Assembly: GCA_036785705.1 (NCBI GenBank) | Contig: JAWUZG010000175.1 | Span: 1-64,000, forward strand | Source: Acanthornis magna | Taxonomy: Eukaryota > Chordata > Aves > Passeriformes > Acanthizidae | DNA: 64,000 nt | Direction: 5' to 3' | In this document: positions 13,401-26,509 of the stretch, piece by piece | Numbering within the stretch: the first letter of the stretch is position 1 | Layout: the number at the start of each line of letters is the position of its first letter | Position numbers and translations under genes: made by a program | Notes under the pieces: generated by a model | Databases searched by the model: none | What the model was told of the DNA's origin: nothing | What the model saw: the letters and a program-made list of their open reading frames with translations, nothing else

Positions 13401-15058
13401 AGTGGACTCTGTCCACAACTGTTGCCTCCCAGTTATGTCACACTTGCTCACAGGACATGCGAAGTCTGACCGACTTCACAGCTGTTTGCCTCACACACAG
13501 AGACAAAAATGCCACTGTTGACACTACATTCAATTAATTTCATTAATATAGAAAGCATAGGAATAATACATTCAAGTCAAGGAAACTGGCCCGATCCAAT
13601 TGAATCTGGTTGAAAAAGGAAGATGCTACAACAAGGCAAACCTACAGTACCTTAAAAGCAATGGCAGCAGCGGAGGTACATCTCCTAAATTCCTCCTGAG
13701 AGCAGGGATGTTCCCAGTGTTTACAGTTACACATCAGAACCCCTGCCATGGGTGAAGACACTCACACTGGATTGTTTATTATGGCTGCATTTGACCATGA
13801 GGATGTTACTCAAAACCAAAGGCCACATGCCAGCATTCCTCATGGTTGTGGGTCCTCCCTCCAGAAGCTGATCACACAAAGTGAACCACTATGGCCACAC
13901 TGTCACTGAAGCATAAAAAACCAGCTCTCCCAACCAAGAAAACCGTGTACAGACTATGTCTGGGTGCCACCTGGTGACGAAACAGCACTAACAAGTCTGC
14001 TCAAATACATTAACTGAAGTAAAACCACTCCCAACAAAAACATCTCTAGCTGAGAAAGCCCCCACAGCATGGCCCTGTAGGCTTCACACAATCCCCTGCT
14101 GGTCTTCATTTCTGACCAACAAAAGCTGGGAAGATGGAGCAACTCCCACAGTCAAGGTCTTGGCAGAAAAACAGTGCCTGCCCTCCTGCACTCCCCCACC
14201 ACCAAAATCACAGCTGGGCTCAGCATGGGGCCATTTTCTCCCAGGCTTTTTTCTATTAAATAGAAGGGATTGTTATTTTGTTTTGTGTTAACAACTGAAA
14301 AGTGGTTTTTTTACCCCTGCAAAGCACTGCCATCCCTTAGATCCGCAGACTTTGTGTGAGTGCAGAGCTGTGCAATCCATCAGGGAAATCTGTGATTTTG
14401 TCCATTGTGCTGGTTGAGTTGTGAGAAGGGCTGTAATGGGAGCTTTCATGGCCCCAGTAATTCATAGCAAGACACTGCACTAGTGCACATAATCACATGC
14501 TGAAGAGGAAAAGGCATTTTGGCAGCAAGGGAGGTGCAGGGATCTGCAGGAGGTGGCTCTGGCTCCAGCCACGGCTGCTCAGGTCACAGGTCCAGCAGCA
14601 CAAGCATAAGCTCCCCACACATCTCTTACAGAAACAACAGCAGTCTGAATCTCATCAGAGTCGCACTGGTTTTAACCCCACACAAACTTCAAAGTTTTCT
14701 TGATTTACACACATAAAAGATCAAAATAAGCCCCCCCACCATCTTCAGCTCATTGTAAACAAAAAAAATTCTTGCAAGTCTGACTGGCCCAAAAATCAAA
14801 GTCCCTGAGCCTTTGCGGGGAGGCAATAAATCTGAACCTTTCACAAAATTTTTTTTTCAAATAATTGCCAGTTGGGTTGTGTTTCTCATTTAGAAACTTC
14901 CATATAATTACAATATTAAAAGAAACATGGTAAAAAGTGTGACAAGACAGAGCAATTTTAATTTCTGCAAGTATGAAACAATTACAGAAGAAGGACTCAC
15001 ACTCTGCTGAGAGAAACCCCATATCCAGGGCTCAGTGAGCTAACCAGGAGAGAATACA

Positions 15059-15151
15059 ATTTGCATAATGTTCAATTAGCAGCATAAATATATGCTAATC
15101 ATACTCAGCTGCAAGCATCTTGCTTTATCTCATGTGCTTTGTACAACAAAG
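15059..15151. promoter_or_regulatory. Octamer plus paired SOX-type sites
   Basis: A perfect POU octamer ATTTGCAT (15,059-15,066), a homeodomain caattagc (15,073-15,080) and an inverted pair CTTTGT-aca-ACAAAG (15,137-15,151) lie within about 90 bases. Such clusters mark POU/SOX enhancers, but the motifs are short and chance occurrence cannot be excluded. Confidence 0.3.
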
Positions 15152-18100
15152 TAGTATAAAAAATTAAAGAAAAGCTTGTGTTGCAAAACTTAAAGGCAAA
15201 TCCAAACTTCCTCCAAGTTGAAGCTTGTTCTATAGCTTGGGATCTTTAGAAGATTTCAGGCAGAGCAGTCCCTGGAGTCTCTTTAACTTTCCCCACACTG
15301 ACCCACTACCAGCCTATCTCTGCAAAGACCTGCTGACTTACTGTTCTCAATACACCATTTTCATCTTGCAGACTTTCCATCTGCTTCACTAAGTTCCAGA
15401 TCAGGCACAAGTGGTTTCAAAGTTGTTTAAAGCCTAAGTTGCCACCATCAGCAGTTAAGCACAACAAAGCATCTAACCTGACAGGTCCCACTGTAATAAA
15501 AAAATCAAAATAAGGGGGTTCTAAATTCATTTCTCTAAAAGGCAGGGTTACTCATGACTGCAACTTGGGTTATAGCAAGTCTGTGGGAACATAGAAATGC
15601 ATTAACTGGTGACCAGAACACATACATTCTGGTTAGTTTCTTCACAGGTGTTTCTAAAATACTTCTAAGTGCAGGTAAACAAGTATTTTACATTAATTTC
15701 TGGTATTTTGTTGAGGGGGAAAAAAGACACCTATAAATCTCCGCATTAGCAAACTCAGATCATTTGCAGATGCATATACCACTCCAGACACAGCAGGAAG
15801 AAAGCCAATCAAACATAAATAAAAGCAGAAGTTGAGATTCAGGCTTTAAACCAATAAAATATTACTTAAGTAAGGGACTTAGCAAAATCTAAGACACAAT
15901 TTTAAAGCCTGGTGATGATAGCAAGAGTGGTAGTGACTTTAAGGGAATGCTTTAGGGTTTTCTATGTCAAAATAAATGCAGACTCAATGCAAAATATTTG
16001 CAAATGAGAGAAGTGAGATCTTTGTATATTTTGTGCAGATATATATAAGCATGTAAGAAAGTTCAGACCTAAAAAGAAGCTTTTTTGGTATGGGCGCTGC
16101 ATGTGTATGCATTTTCTGTTGATTCAAAATCAAAACAGATTAGGAAAATCAATACTCAATTCCTTTTCTAGATTTTTATCCACTGTAATACACAAAAGCA
16201 ATTTAGGTGCTGGCTGCACTGGATCCTTACTTCAGCATTTATTAGATGAGTATATTTGTCATTCCTTCTGACAAATAATAGATAACAGGTGACAAATCAA
16301 GATTGTTTTATTTTTGGAGTATTTTTTTAAATGTAAGCAAAACAGAAAACTTTTTAAAAAAAATATATATTTAGTTTCTGATGCTAGGAGAGGCAAGAGT
16401 CAGAAAAAGCATCAGCCATTATTAACCATGACCAAAACCACTCATATTACAGGAGTCCACGGGCTTTCTAAAATGTTGCCACTAGAAAATGAGGAAGAAA
16501 GGCTGGTGTCATGATTAGCTGACTGTTCTACAACTTTGAATAATCACTGTGTGTTCAAGACCACCCTGTATGGAGACCATCATTCTCTCACAGTGATGTT
16601 GACTGGTTTGCAAACTAAAGCTATAGAAACAAGAAAGAAACAGATTTATGCTGGTCTACAGAAGAGACATGAAAATTTTAACCACAAATTACATCAAAAT
16701 ATTCTGGTCCCCTCACAGGATGAGACAGTTTGGGTGCTGAATTTTGGCTGCAGTCAAGTGTACCATCTAATTTTAAAATTATAAAATTATATTCTAATTA
16801 TCTGACCACACTTTAAGTCAACTAAGAGTACTTTTTTCCTAACAAAGATTTTTAAAATTCTGTTCACCTTAATCTGTGTTACCCTTCTATCTTTTGAACA
16901 GTGTCGACTACACTAATTGTCCACATTATATCCAAAAAACCGAGCTTTTGCCTTTTGCCTGTATCAAGGACTCTAATTTTTCATCCATTTCCTTCATGTT
17001 CCGGTCCTCCTCCATTTTCAGTATGCAGTAGGATGTCTATGAAATTCATGTGTTACTATTTGTTTTTCAGAATCTCTTGAAATTGCAGCACAATGAAAAG
17101 AAAATTAGTCCCAGCTCCAGGAGAAGGAATCCCATTAAACAGTAAGGGCAAACACACAAATTGCCTGGTACTGAAAATAAATAGCAAGCTGAAACACATG
17201 ACTAGATGGACTGTAGCATCTGCCTAGTGTGTTTTCATACTCTGATTCAGATGAAAATAATCAATAAAAAGGAGGACTGTCCATCAAAATCAGTGAAAAG
17301 TTTAAACCAGAGGAAGTTATACAGGAGATGCTCTACAGTCACAAATTCAGGAGACAGGAAATCAAAATTAACAAGCAGAACTTTAAACAAAGCACATGAA
17401 AATTACAGCCACTAGTGAAAAAACAGGATGTTACAAAAAAGCTTAATGGATGGGGAACTGAATAAAAGCAATCTGAAAATAACTACAGATCTTTTAAACA
17501 TAAACTATCATAGACTGAGGAGATTTTGTATTATGAATAAGGTTAATGAAAGTAAGCTGACAGAGACAAAAGTTATGATTTCAACAACTTTCATTCAGTG
17601 AAGCAAAAAATGAACAATTTCAGGGACAGAAATCTATATACCCATTCCTGTCACACAAAATAGTACATTAGCAGAGCAGCTAATGTCCAAAACTTACTTA
17701 TCACGTTCTTTTATTCCTAAATCACAGTCACACTCCCTCTGCTCTGTGTTAAACTGGATGACTGCAATTGCTGCCTCAGCACTTCTTCACTTCTCACTCG
17801 AATCCCAGAATATAAGGTATTGGACAAAAGACATGCCTGGTTTGGCAAAATTAGTCAGCTTCCCTCTCCACATCCATAACACGTAGATCATCTGCTCAAA
17901 ACACAAGGGCTAAAATATCATAATTTCTAGGATATTTGTGGTACTTTAAAGACATCTGCGCTCTAGAAACTGAATTGAGACCTCTAAAGTACTTCATACA
18001 AGTCCTCCAGCAGTTGTTAAATGGTAATGACTTTTACAGAGGGGGAAAGATTAGCTTTTGTCTTTTTAATACATTATCTAATTCTCAGCTGGAATAAAGC

Positions 18101-20634
18101 ACTGAAAACAGCTAATTTCTGCAGAATTCCTTTCCTTTTCTCATGGTCAAAATCATCTGTACCTTTCAACACACTTCAAACACTAAATAAGAATTCATCT
18201 AAGAAATTACTGAAAGTTTTTTCAAAATAGCCTAATGATAATCCAAATGTGTAATACTCATTATTATTAATGTAAAGTACATGTGTAAAGGAAAGGAGAC
18301 TGTACACCTTGAGACTAAGTATTGCACTGCTCCATGAAACTGAAAAGTTACTGCCATTCATACCAAGCAACTGAAGTACAAACATTTCTTTTACACCGTA
18401 CCAAAACTATATCAAAGTGTGCTCCAGAGATGAGGGTTTTCTTGGTGGCACTACACCTGTTCATTTCATGAGGTTTTAATAGTTGGGATGATAGAAACTG
18501 AGCTCTAAAAGGACCTCTTAGACATAACGGAGTTATTCCCTTAAGCTTCATGACCGAAATATATTCACAGACAATTTAAAGAAAAGATTACTCAAAAATA
18601 TAAATGTGTATATCTAATAATTTTTTTAAAATACACTTTCATTTCTCATACCTCAGAGGCTCCTTCTTACCTGTCTTCTGGGGAGGAAAAAGAAAGAATT
18701 TACAACATGCAAAAGGACTGTAAGCCATCTTCATTAACATTGTTTGTGATTAGTACAACACTTAAACCCCACCTGATTAACTGATTAACTGGAGAAAAAC
18801 AAACAGATACTATGCTATGCAAGAGAAACTAGAAGAACTCTGGTAAGGGTTGAACAGTGAGGTCAAGATTGTTATGAACAGAAATACATTGCAAGTCCTG
18901 TTTCATAAATATTTGTGTATTTATGTTTATAAAACATCTTCACTGTTAGTTCTGATGAAAGCACTACAATGACTCGATGGGCAGGTTAATAATCAGTGTT
19001 CTTTCACCCTTATGTGGGCCTTTATAAAACTACATTTTCTTTTGTCAAAGCTGCAGCTGTACTGAAAGCTCGTTCCTTCTTGAACATTCATTTAATTTCT
19101 GAACATATAGATGGTATTATTGCGTAAACTTATTTAAGAGGTCAACTCCATTCCTCTGGAGCTGCATAAGCTTTAAAAATACCTATCACAACACAAAATT
19201 TCCACTTCAAAACTTCTGAATTCCCAGGCAAAGCCATTTTTTTAAGCATTTACCTTTTCAAAAAATAAGAAAACAAACAAACAAACAAAACTGCTAGCAT
19301 TATAATAAATATCACCAAGCTCAAATTATAATTCTGGGCATGTGTTTTCTCTGCCTACTGGATTTCAGTCCTGAGAAGTCCCATTTCTCCCTGAGAAGTT
19401 CTTTCACCATGCAGCAGCTCAGACCTGTTTGTGGGGCTGTCCCCAGCCCCAGAGCTCTCACCTTATAGCTTGTCTGCATGGTACTGAAAACACCGATCAC
19501 CTCGGGAACCCTCAGCTATATTAGATATAATTACTCAAATGATGACAAATTGGGAAGGAAGTTTACCATGCACTGATTAATTAAAGAAACAAAACCAGAA
19601 TACCTGTGGCTAAAACTCTTTGGGGACTTCTGCCTCCAGCTCTCCCCCAGCACTCAGTCCTCCCCTTACCCTCCCAGGCTGTGGAAATAGGCACTTTTCA
19701 GAATAACTAAGGATGCCCTGCCTATGTCACTCCTGGGACACCCCAGCTTTCCTACAAGCAGCCACAGCTGCACACATGAAAGGGTACAGACCATATACCC
19801 AAACCATCAAACCCAGATTAGTTTCTTCTGAAGAGATCATTATTTCTTTTAAGCTGAGGAAAACGTCCCGTCTCCAAATTCTCTTTCCCCTGCCAAAAAG
19901 AAGGCAGATCCCCCCTCCTATATCCAGGGGTTAAAAACAAAAAGCCTGCTCACAACCTGTGAAACTAACAAAAGACAAACTGAACACTATCTCAGATATC
20001 ATCTTGTACTCAGTACCGACGGCAGTAATTGAACCTCATATTCTCTAAATTACGGTTTAATTATTTGTAGTATAAAAATTGGATGGGATGATGAACCCTT
20101 TTCCTCTTTTATATCTTTGCCTCATTCACATGCCCATGCCAAAAGCCATCACAACATGCAGCAAAAGAGTGTTATTTTCACCACTCCCAATGGCAAAGAT
20201 CCTCTGGAGCAAGTGTTCTTTGCATACATTTGGCCTTCTGAGTCTGAGGTCTTCTGGAAGGAAATCACTACACTTTAACACCCTGAACATGAATTTTCAA
20301 TAGACATCCAAACAGATTGCTCTCTCACTCTTTGTCTGGAATAAAATATACTTAATTTTGGATTGTAAAAGTAAATAACATAAGTAAGTACATTCTGGGA
20401 GTTAAGTATAAATGACAAAAACATATGTTACACCAGTGTTTATACAGAAGCATAGATCACATTTCTTTATACACTCTGGTTATTGTCTTTCTAAGCACTG
20501 ATACAATCCCTTGAATATGAATGATGTTTCCTGTAAAATAAATACCACAAAATCATCCTACATAGCTGGCTGGAGTGTATTACTCTGAGGACAAATATAT
20601 CTTTTGAACTCTACACAGACCACTGAGTATGGGG

Positions 20635-20762
20635 CTGAGAAGACCAGGGGTCTGCTTTCAGCCCTGATGCTGCCTAATGAGCAGCTACAGCAGCTTTTCA
20701 TAGGGAAGTCTAACATTTCTGTGTCCCATTTCCACACATGCAGAATGGGAATAATGACTTTT
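20635..20762 (+). mobile_element. Possible MIR-type ancient SINE remnant
   Basis: The segment tctgtgtcccatttccacac followed by atgcagaatgggaataatga resembles the MIR core (tctgtgcctcagttt...gtaaaatgggaataat). The preceding bases are compatible but heavily diverged. The identification rests on pattern memory. Confidence 0.4.
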
Positions 20763-21026
20763 TTTTTTAACAAATAATCTTGTGAGCAACAGGTGAAAAC
20801 ACGGTAATACAAGCTTATTTTATCCAATGTGTCAAGCTTTCTCCGTGCAATCTCATTTGTATTATTCATGCATGAAGGATGCAAGAGAAAGATCCTTCAG
20901 CATCACAATGCTAAAATTGTTCTCCTTCGCTATTCCCTGCTGCTGCTGTAACATATTTTGCGGCCAGACTCCAGTACAGCTGGTGTTAAACAAACAGGAA
21001 TGGTACCTACATCTGCTCAGAAAAGG

Positions 21027-21039
21027 GTTGCTTAGCAAC
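21027..21039. promoter_or_regulatory. Perfect RFX X-box palindrome
   Basis: GTTGCTTAGCAAC is a perfect inverted repeat of the RFX half-site GTTGC with three-base spacing. It lies in a varied, repeat-free stretch (about 20,900-21,480) that also resembles conserved regulatory DNA. Confidence 0.4.
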
Positions 21040-24000
21040 TGCAATCAAAGGGTGTTTTATCCTCACCAATCTACTGTAAATTAATAGAATTCTCTCTACC
21101 ATATTCTAACACTTTTAGTGGCTATATAAATGGTTGTTTATTATTATTATTATTTTTATTTTGTAGCTAATGTGTTTCATTTCATGATCTGATTCAGGCA
21201 AAAAACAGAGCAGCTAGAAAAGGTCATATTATGAAGCACAAAAAGGTTCAGAGACTTGTTTGATGTAGAAATATTCTTTGACAGCTCATTGCGTTTATTT
21301 ACTATACCCTTTTCTTATGCCATTTCAGAATCTATTTCAGCTGCCCCACGGGAGCATGAAGCCATTAGCCTGAATTATCATTCTGAATGCAGATTTCACA
21401 AGGTAACACCAAATCATGAAGGTTTTGATTCCTGTAGCTACTCAGATGCTTTCCCTTTGGAGAGGTTACAGGTCTGCCATTTGTTTGCATATTAACAGCA
21501 TTGATTTTCAGTATACCTGACACTGGAGTGTTCATTTATCATATATGTAATAGCTGAATACCAGAAGGTGTGCTGCAGAGTGCATGTCAACACATAGAAA
21601 AGAAATTAGTATATCTGAGATATTAAACAGGCTATGCAAGCGAGGAAACAATCAAACATGGAGCAAAGAAAGCTGGTAGAGCCTATTCATCAGGTTTTAG
21701 CAAGTTTCATTTCCAGCCATGCTGAAATGGGAGCAGAATTTTGATTTAAAAGGCTTTTACTGAGGACACTGAAGCAAAAAAGCTGGGACTTATTGGTGAA
21801 CATTAAAGGTCGCATACTCTCCTCATCACGAAATAGCTTTTAGTAGCAGGAGGATCAAAAAGGCTGGTAGAACCCAGATGAGCCCATATACCTCCTTTCT
21901 TCCACTATGTCCAGACATACTTTCACCAGGTGTGCATCTGAGCCTGCAAATGTCCTGGTCTACAGCCAGCCCTCAAACTGTCCTCTATTCCAGCTGCCCT
22001 TTGCTCTCCACATTCCACACCACACCCATGGTCCATGTGTATTTAAATGGTATGCAATTATTTAAATTCCTCCATCTGTCTCCCCACAACCTTACACATA
22101 TTAATTCTTGGAGGGAAAATGGCTTTGCTATTTGCTAGATGCCAGCATTCACCTGGACAGCAGCCAGCGGAGCAGGTTGTTAAACAAACATCCTGATGGA
22201 ACAAAACCAAGTGTGAAGCAGCAACACAGAGAAGAATACACTTGTACTCAAACAGAAACCTCCTAGAAGAACCCAGGCAAAGCCAGGAAACAACAAAACA
22301 AGCAAGCTTTCATTTGTTTTGTCCGTAACTGTAATAAAGGTGAGGAAGTTGAAAGTGCTTTGCTTAGAGGAGCCCTCCACACTTCTCCTCCCTCATATCA
22401 GTGCTCTGTACTCCATGCAATCCAACATCAAAAGCAACTCTGGCCAAAACAGCTCCTTAATTTTTCTGCTGTGCTTGTCTCTGATTAAAGCGTGAACTTT
22501 AATGTAAACAGCACTTTATCTGAGGGCAGGAATTCACACAAAACCACCAAAACAGTAAGATGCAAGGTGGACTCTTGGTACTTCCAGAAACTACTGCAGG
22601 CTCAAGCCGTGGATGCAGCAACTACAATTTAGCACCATCTGTGCTTATATCAGTTTTCATACTCTTAAAATATGCACTATATTTGTGCAGTTCCCTCAGC
22701 AAGAGAACTGAGGTATATCCTGTGAGAGTAGCAGCTAAAGATCCAGAAGTTTGATGCAAGATTGCTTAATAATTCCACAACTCTCTTGAAAATGTACTTT
22801 AAAATAATACATAAACTCTTTAGAGATGGGGGCTGGTTTGTTTGTTTAAAGAGGCATGTTCAATTTTTGTATTTTCAATCCAGGAAATGTATAGGTGGTA
22901 AATGCTGACAAAACTCAGCTTAAAAATATATTTCTCCACAGTCGACTTATCCAGCCTGGAGAGTCCTAAACTGAGGATTCTCTAGAATGTAAAATGTTCC
23001 ATAATTTCAATCCTTCTTCTAGATACTTCATTCAGCTCTACCACGCCTCTGTGAACGGAGAGGGAAGAAGGGTCCAAATGTGAGAGAACCACCAACCCAC
23101 GATCTGGTACTGATGTTCCCTGCTCTGTTTTCCAATTTCTTTTCCAATAATTTCTACTCTTCCTTTTGAGGTTCTGATGTGTTCCCCTCTCTTGTGCGCC
23201 ATTTAAGATTTCTCTACACAGAATTGGATCCAGCATTAATCCCCACAGTATGCAAGCTCTTTCCGTTATCATGTATGAGTATGCTGTGCTGCGTGCACCC
23301 ATACTGGACTTCACCGCTGCCCTCTCTCCTTCAGCTGAGCTAACAAATATACCTTTTCTGTTTTATCTTTCAACCAATGGTTAATTCTCTTACTTCACAG
23401 GAATTTAATATCTTTGAGAGCCTTTAATGAGAGACTTCCCTTGCATACACTTGCAGAGACCATCAGGGAATTACACTGATTTCTGAAGCATGACTTCTCT
23501 TTACAAATGCTGTGTTGGCTCTTCTCCATATGGCCTTTAAATTCACATTAATTAAGAGCCACATGCCCGTAATTTTCAATTTTTACCACAATTCCTATTC
23601 AGTTCCTCTGAAATACTGTTTTGTGATTTACCTTGGAGCTTCTTTTTTTAACTAACATGTCATTAGCCTCCTGAAGTCACAAGGTAACAAAGTGGCTTTC
23701 AACAGCAAGTTGCACACTAAATGCTTTAGCTACTTCTTCACATTCATAGTAACAATGCCCTGTTAATTTTTCCTATTGGATCCACACCCTTGCGTATCAG
23801 CTGTTCAAATCGAAACTGATATTTCCTGTAAAGGAGACCGAGTTGGAACTAATGCCTTCTAGAATGCTGTTAAAAATTATAAAGAAAATTTTGCACAGAA
23901 CAGCCCCACAACACCTAAATTTACCTTATTTATGTAGTTCTTTTACAAAGACATATACATAAACATGAGTTTCAGAAAAGCTCAGAGTCTTTTACTGAGA

Positions 24001-26495
24001 TAAAAACTAGTAACAAATTAATTATGGCAAAGACACAAGGCAGCACAAATATCTTGAAAAGGTGCTTTTTGTTCTTTGATCTCATATGAAAGAAACACTT
24101 TCACGCCAAACAAAACAGAATTCTATGAGTACTTTTTCCCCCCAAAAAATAGCGCATATTTGCTTGTCTCTGTAGCCAACTCCACGAGACTCCATCTCCT
24201 TCCCTGAGGCAGGACTGTGACGTGGAGTGAGTCCCTCTGGGGCCCAAGGGAGGAATGTCCAGGCACTGAGGTTTCACTCTGTGAGCAGGCAGGGAAGGAC
24301 AGACAGATGCTGGATTTTATCACACTGAAAGAGTCAGCCATTGCAGCTGGGATGCTCAGAGAAACCAAAATGTGAGACTGGGATGGGCCAAGGGCAAACT
24401 GCTACACACGTGCACAGCAAAAGAGAACGGGACAAAGTTGTACCTCGGAGTGCCTTGGTGGCAACACAGCTGCTGAAGGCTTTTACCGGTCCGGTAAGAC
24501 CTCGCAGCTGTACTGGCTCAGAGATGCACTCAGAAATTAAATCTAGCCTTACCTTTGCAAAAAATACATTCAGAGACCTAAGTCTGTTTAATGAGTACTG
24601 ATTTGTTCATTAAGCTGACAGGTGAATTTCCTCTTCAATCTACATTATATTGCATGTTACTTCTGTTGGTTTCTGGGGAAAAAAAGCAGCAGCAGCCGCC
24701 CTTATTTAAAAACAAACAAAAAAGCCCCTCATGATGAGATTGACATGAAAGAAACTTCTTTCTCATCAGTAATTGCTTCCCCCTGGGCTTGACAAGGTTT
24801 ACAAATTAAAGCTTTTCCTTCATAGATGGCTTGACCTATCATGAATTATAGCTGCTGCTACTGGTCCACTCCTCCCTGCACACAAGGCTTGCTATCTCAA
24901 TTTTGCACTGTAATTAAATATTTTCTGATGGCACGTTATTTATTATTCCTCACCTTCAGCTCTCCTGGTGTTTATACATCTCCACATATGAGTAGGCAAT
25001 TCAAAAACTGTTATTAACAATATTAATAACCTGAGAGCTTGTTTGATGTGAGTGAGACACAGGGGTGGAACTGCTTGACTGCAAGGAACAAGGGGTGGGG
25101 TTTTTTTTTGTTGTCTTTGTTTGTTTTTTTAATTGTTGCATTATCTAGTACCATCTAGTCTTTGTCCACAATCAAAGATCTTAAGCAGTTCAGGAGGAAA
25201 TATGAAAAAAGTACTGATGCGGGAAATTTATAACTAATCTCATTTGACCATTACAAAACTACCCAAGAGTGAAGCAAAGAAAAAAAAGAAGAATAGGCAT
25301 ATTTTTGTTATCTTACTTATTAATTTTTTGCTCTTAAAAAAAAAACAACACATCTTTCCTCCCAAAACCAACTTGGAAGATAAGTAGGACCTGTTGCACT
25401 AGAAGGCAAACCAAGATCAAGCAAAAGAGGCATGTCATATTTCAGACATTCACACCTAACTGTCAATATAATTCTTCCAAAACTTTAAGGTTGGTTTTTT
25501 TCCTTATTTGTCTTCTTTATATTCTCATCTGTACTGCTACTACCACAAGCAATACTCAGTGCAGCCCTTGAAAAATCACTGTGACTTGGTACCAACTGAG
25601 AATTCGGCCCACGAGATAAAGGTGTTCACCCACAGACTCAACTCAGTGCACTTCAGAGCTGCTAATTACAAACCTTTCCATTGCAATCCTAGTGCGCCAC
25701 ACTTAATACATCTGACAAACCTTATGGCAATCAGCTTCCCATTTTGCATCTTGCTCCGTATTTCCCACAATCTCCTGCAGGAGATGGGCCACAGTCAACA
25801 GCCCCATCTCCCTCCTCTCCTCCCCAAGGAGCACTGGGGCAAGAGGCACAGTCTGCACCTTTGTGAGCTCAGAAGCCAAGGATCAGGCAGCCCCTCTCAC
25901 ACTTCTCAGGTAGGAAGGGCACCAGAGCTCAGAGTCCTGGGGAGCGCTTGGGGGGGAGGGACAAACATGGAAGGAAGGGGTGAGAGGCAGAGCCCAATAG
26001 GCATGGGAACAGGAAAAGCAGGCAGAACTGAGAGAGGATCCATTTTGTTTAGTGTTTTGCTGAAAATATAATTGATGAATAAAAGCATCCGCTGAAAGGA
26101 ATTAGCGTACAGCTGGGATGGTTTTTTATGGAGAAGATGATTACAGTGACCTCCCAGGTGAGCATGGTGCTCACAGCCCTGGGGCAGCAGGGGCAGATCC
26201 AGAGAACACCCAAAATTATTTGCTGACGTAACAAACCAAGTTTAAAAAGACGTAAATATCTAGATCAACAATACTCTTTAGAGGCTCCACATGCAAAGCA
26301 CCTGTAACCATCAATAAGTATTTTCTTTTATAATTAACAATACTATTTGGTTTTATGTGTACAGTATACTAATGAAAAATAAATTACATGCTGCATAACT
26401 AGAGCACACTAACATAGTCACATTTGACTGCTAAAGCTTTTGTTTTCCAAGAAGTCAGTGCTTTTCCCCATTTTGCTAACTCACAAGAAAAAGGA

Positions 26496-26509
26496 ATTGC
26501 TATGGCAAT
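26496..26509. promoter_or_regulatory. RFX-like palindrome
   Basis: ATTGCTATGGCAAT is an inverted repeat of ATTGC around a four-base centre, close to the RFX consensus, followed by ggtaac. Confidence 0.28.

Noticed and set aside
25508..26071. 187-codon plus-strand open frame
   Set aside because: Mixed composition, no recognisable family, no splice or promoter context; likely chance.
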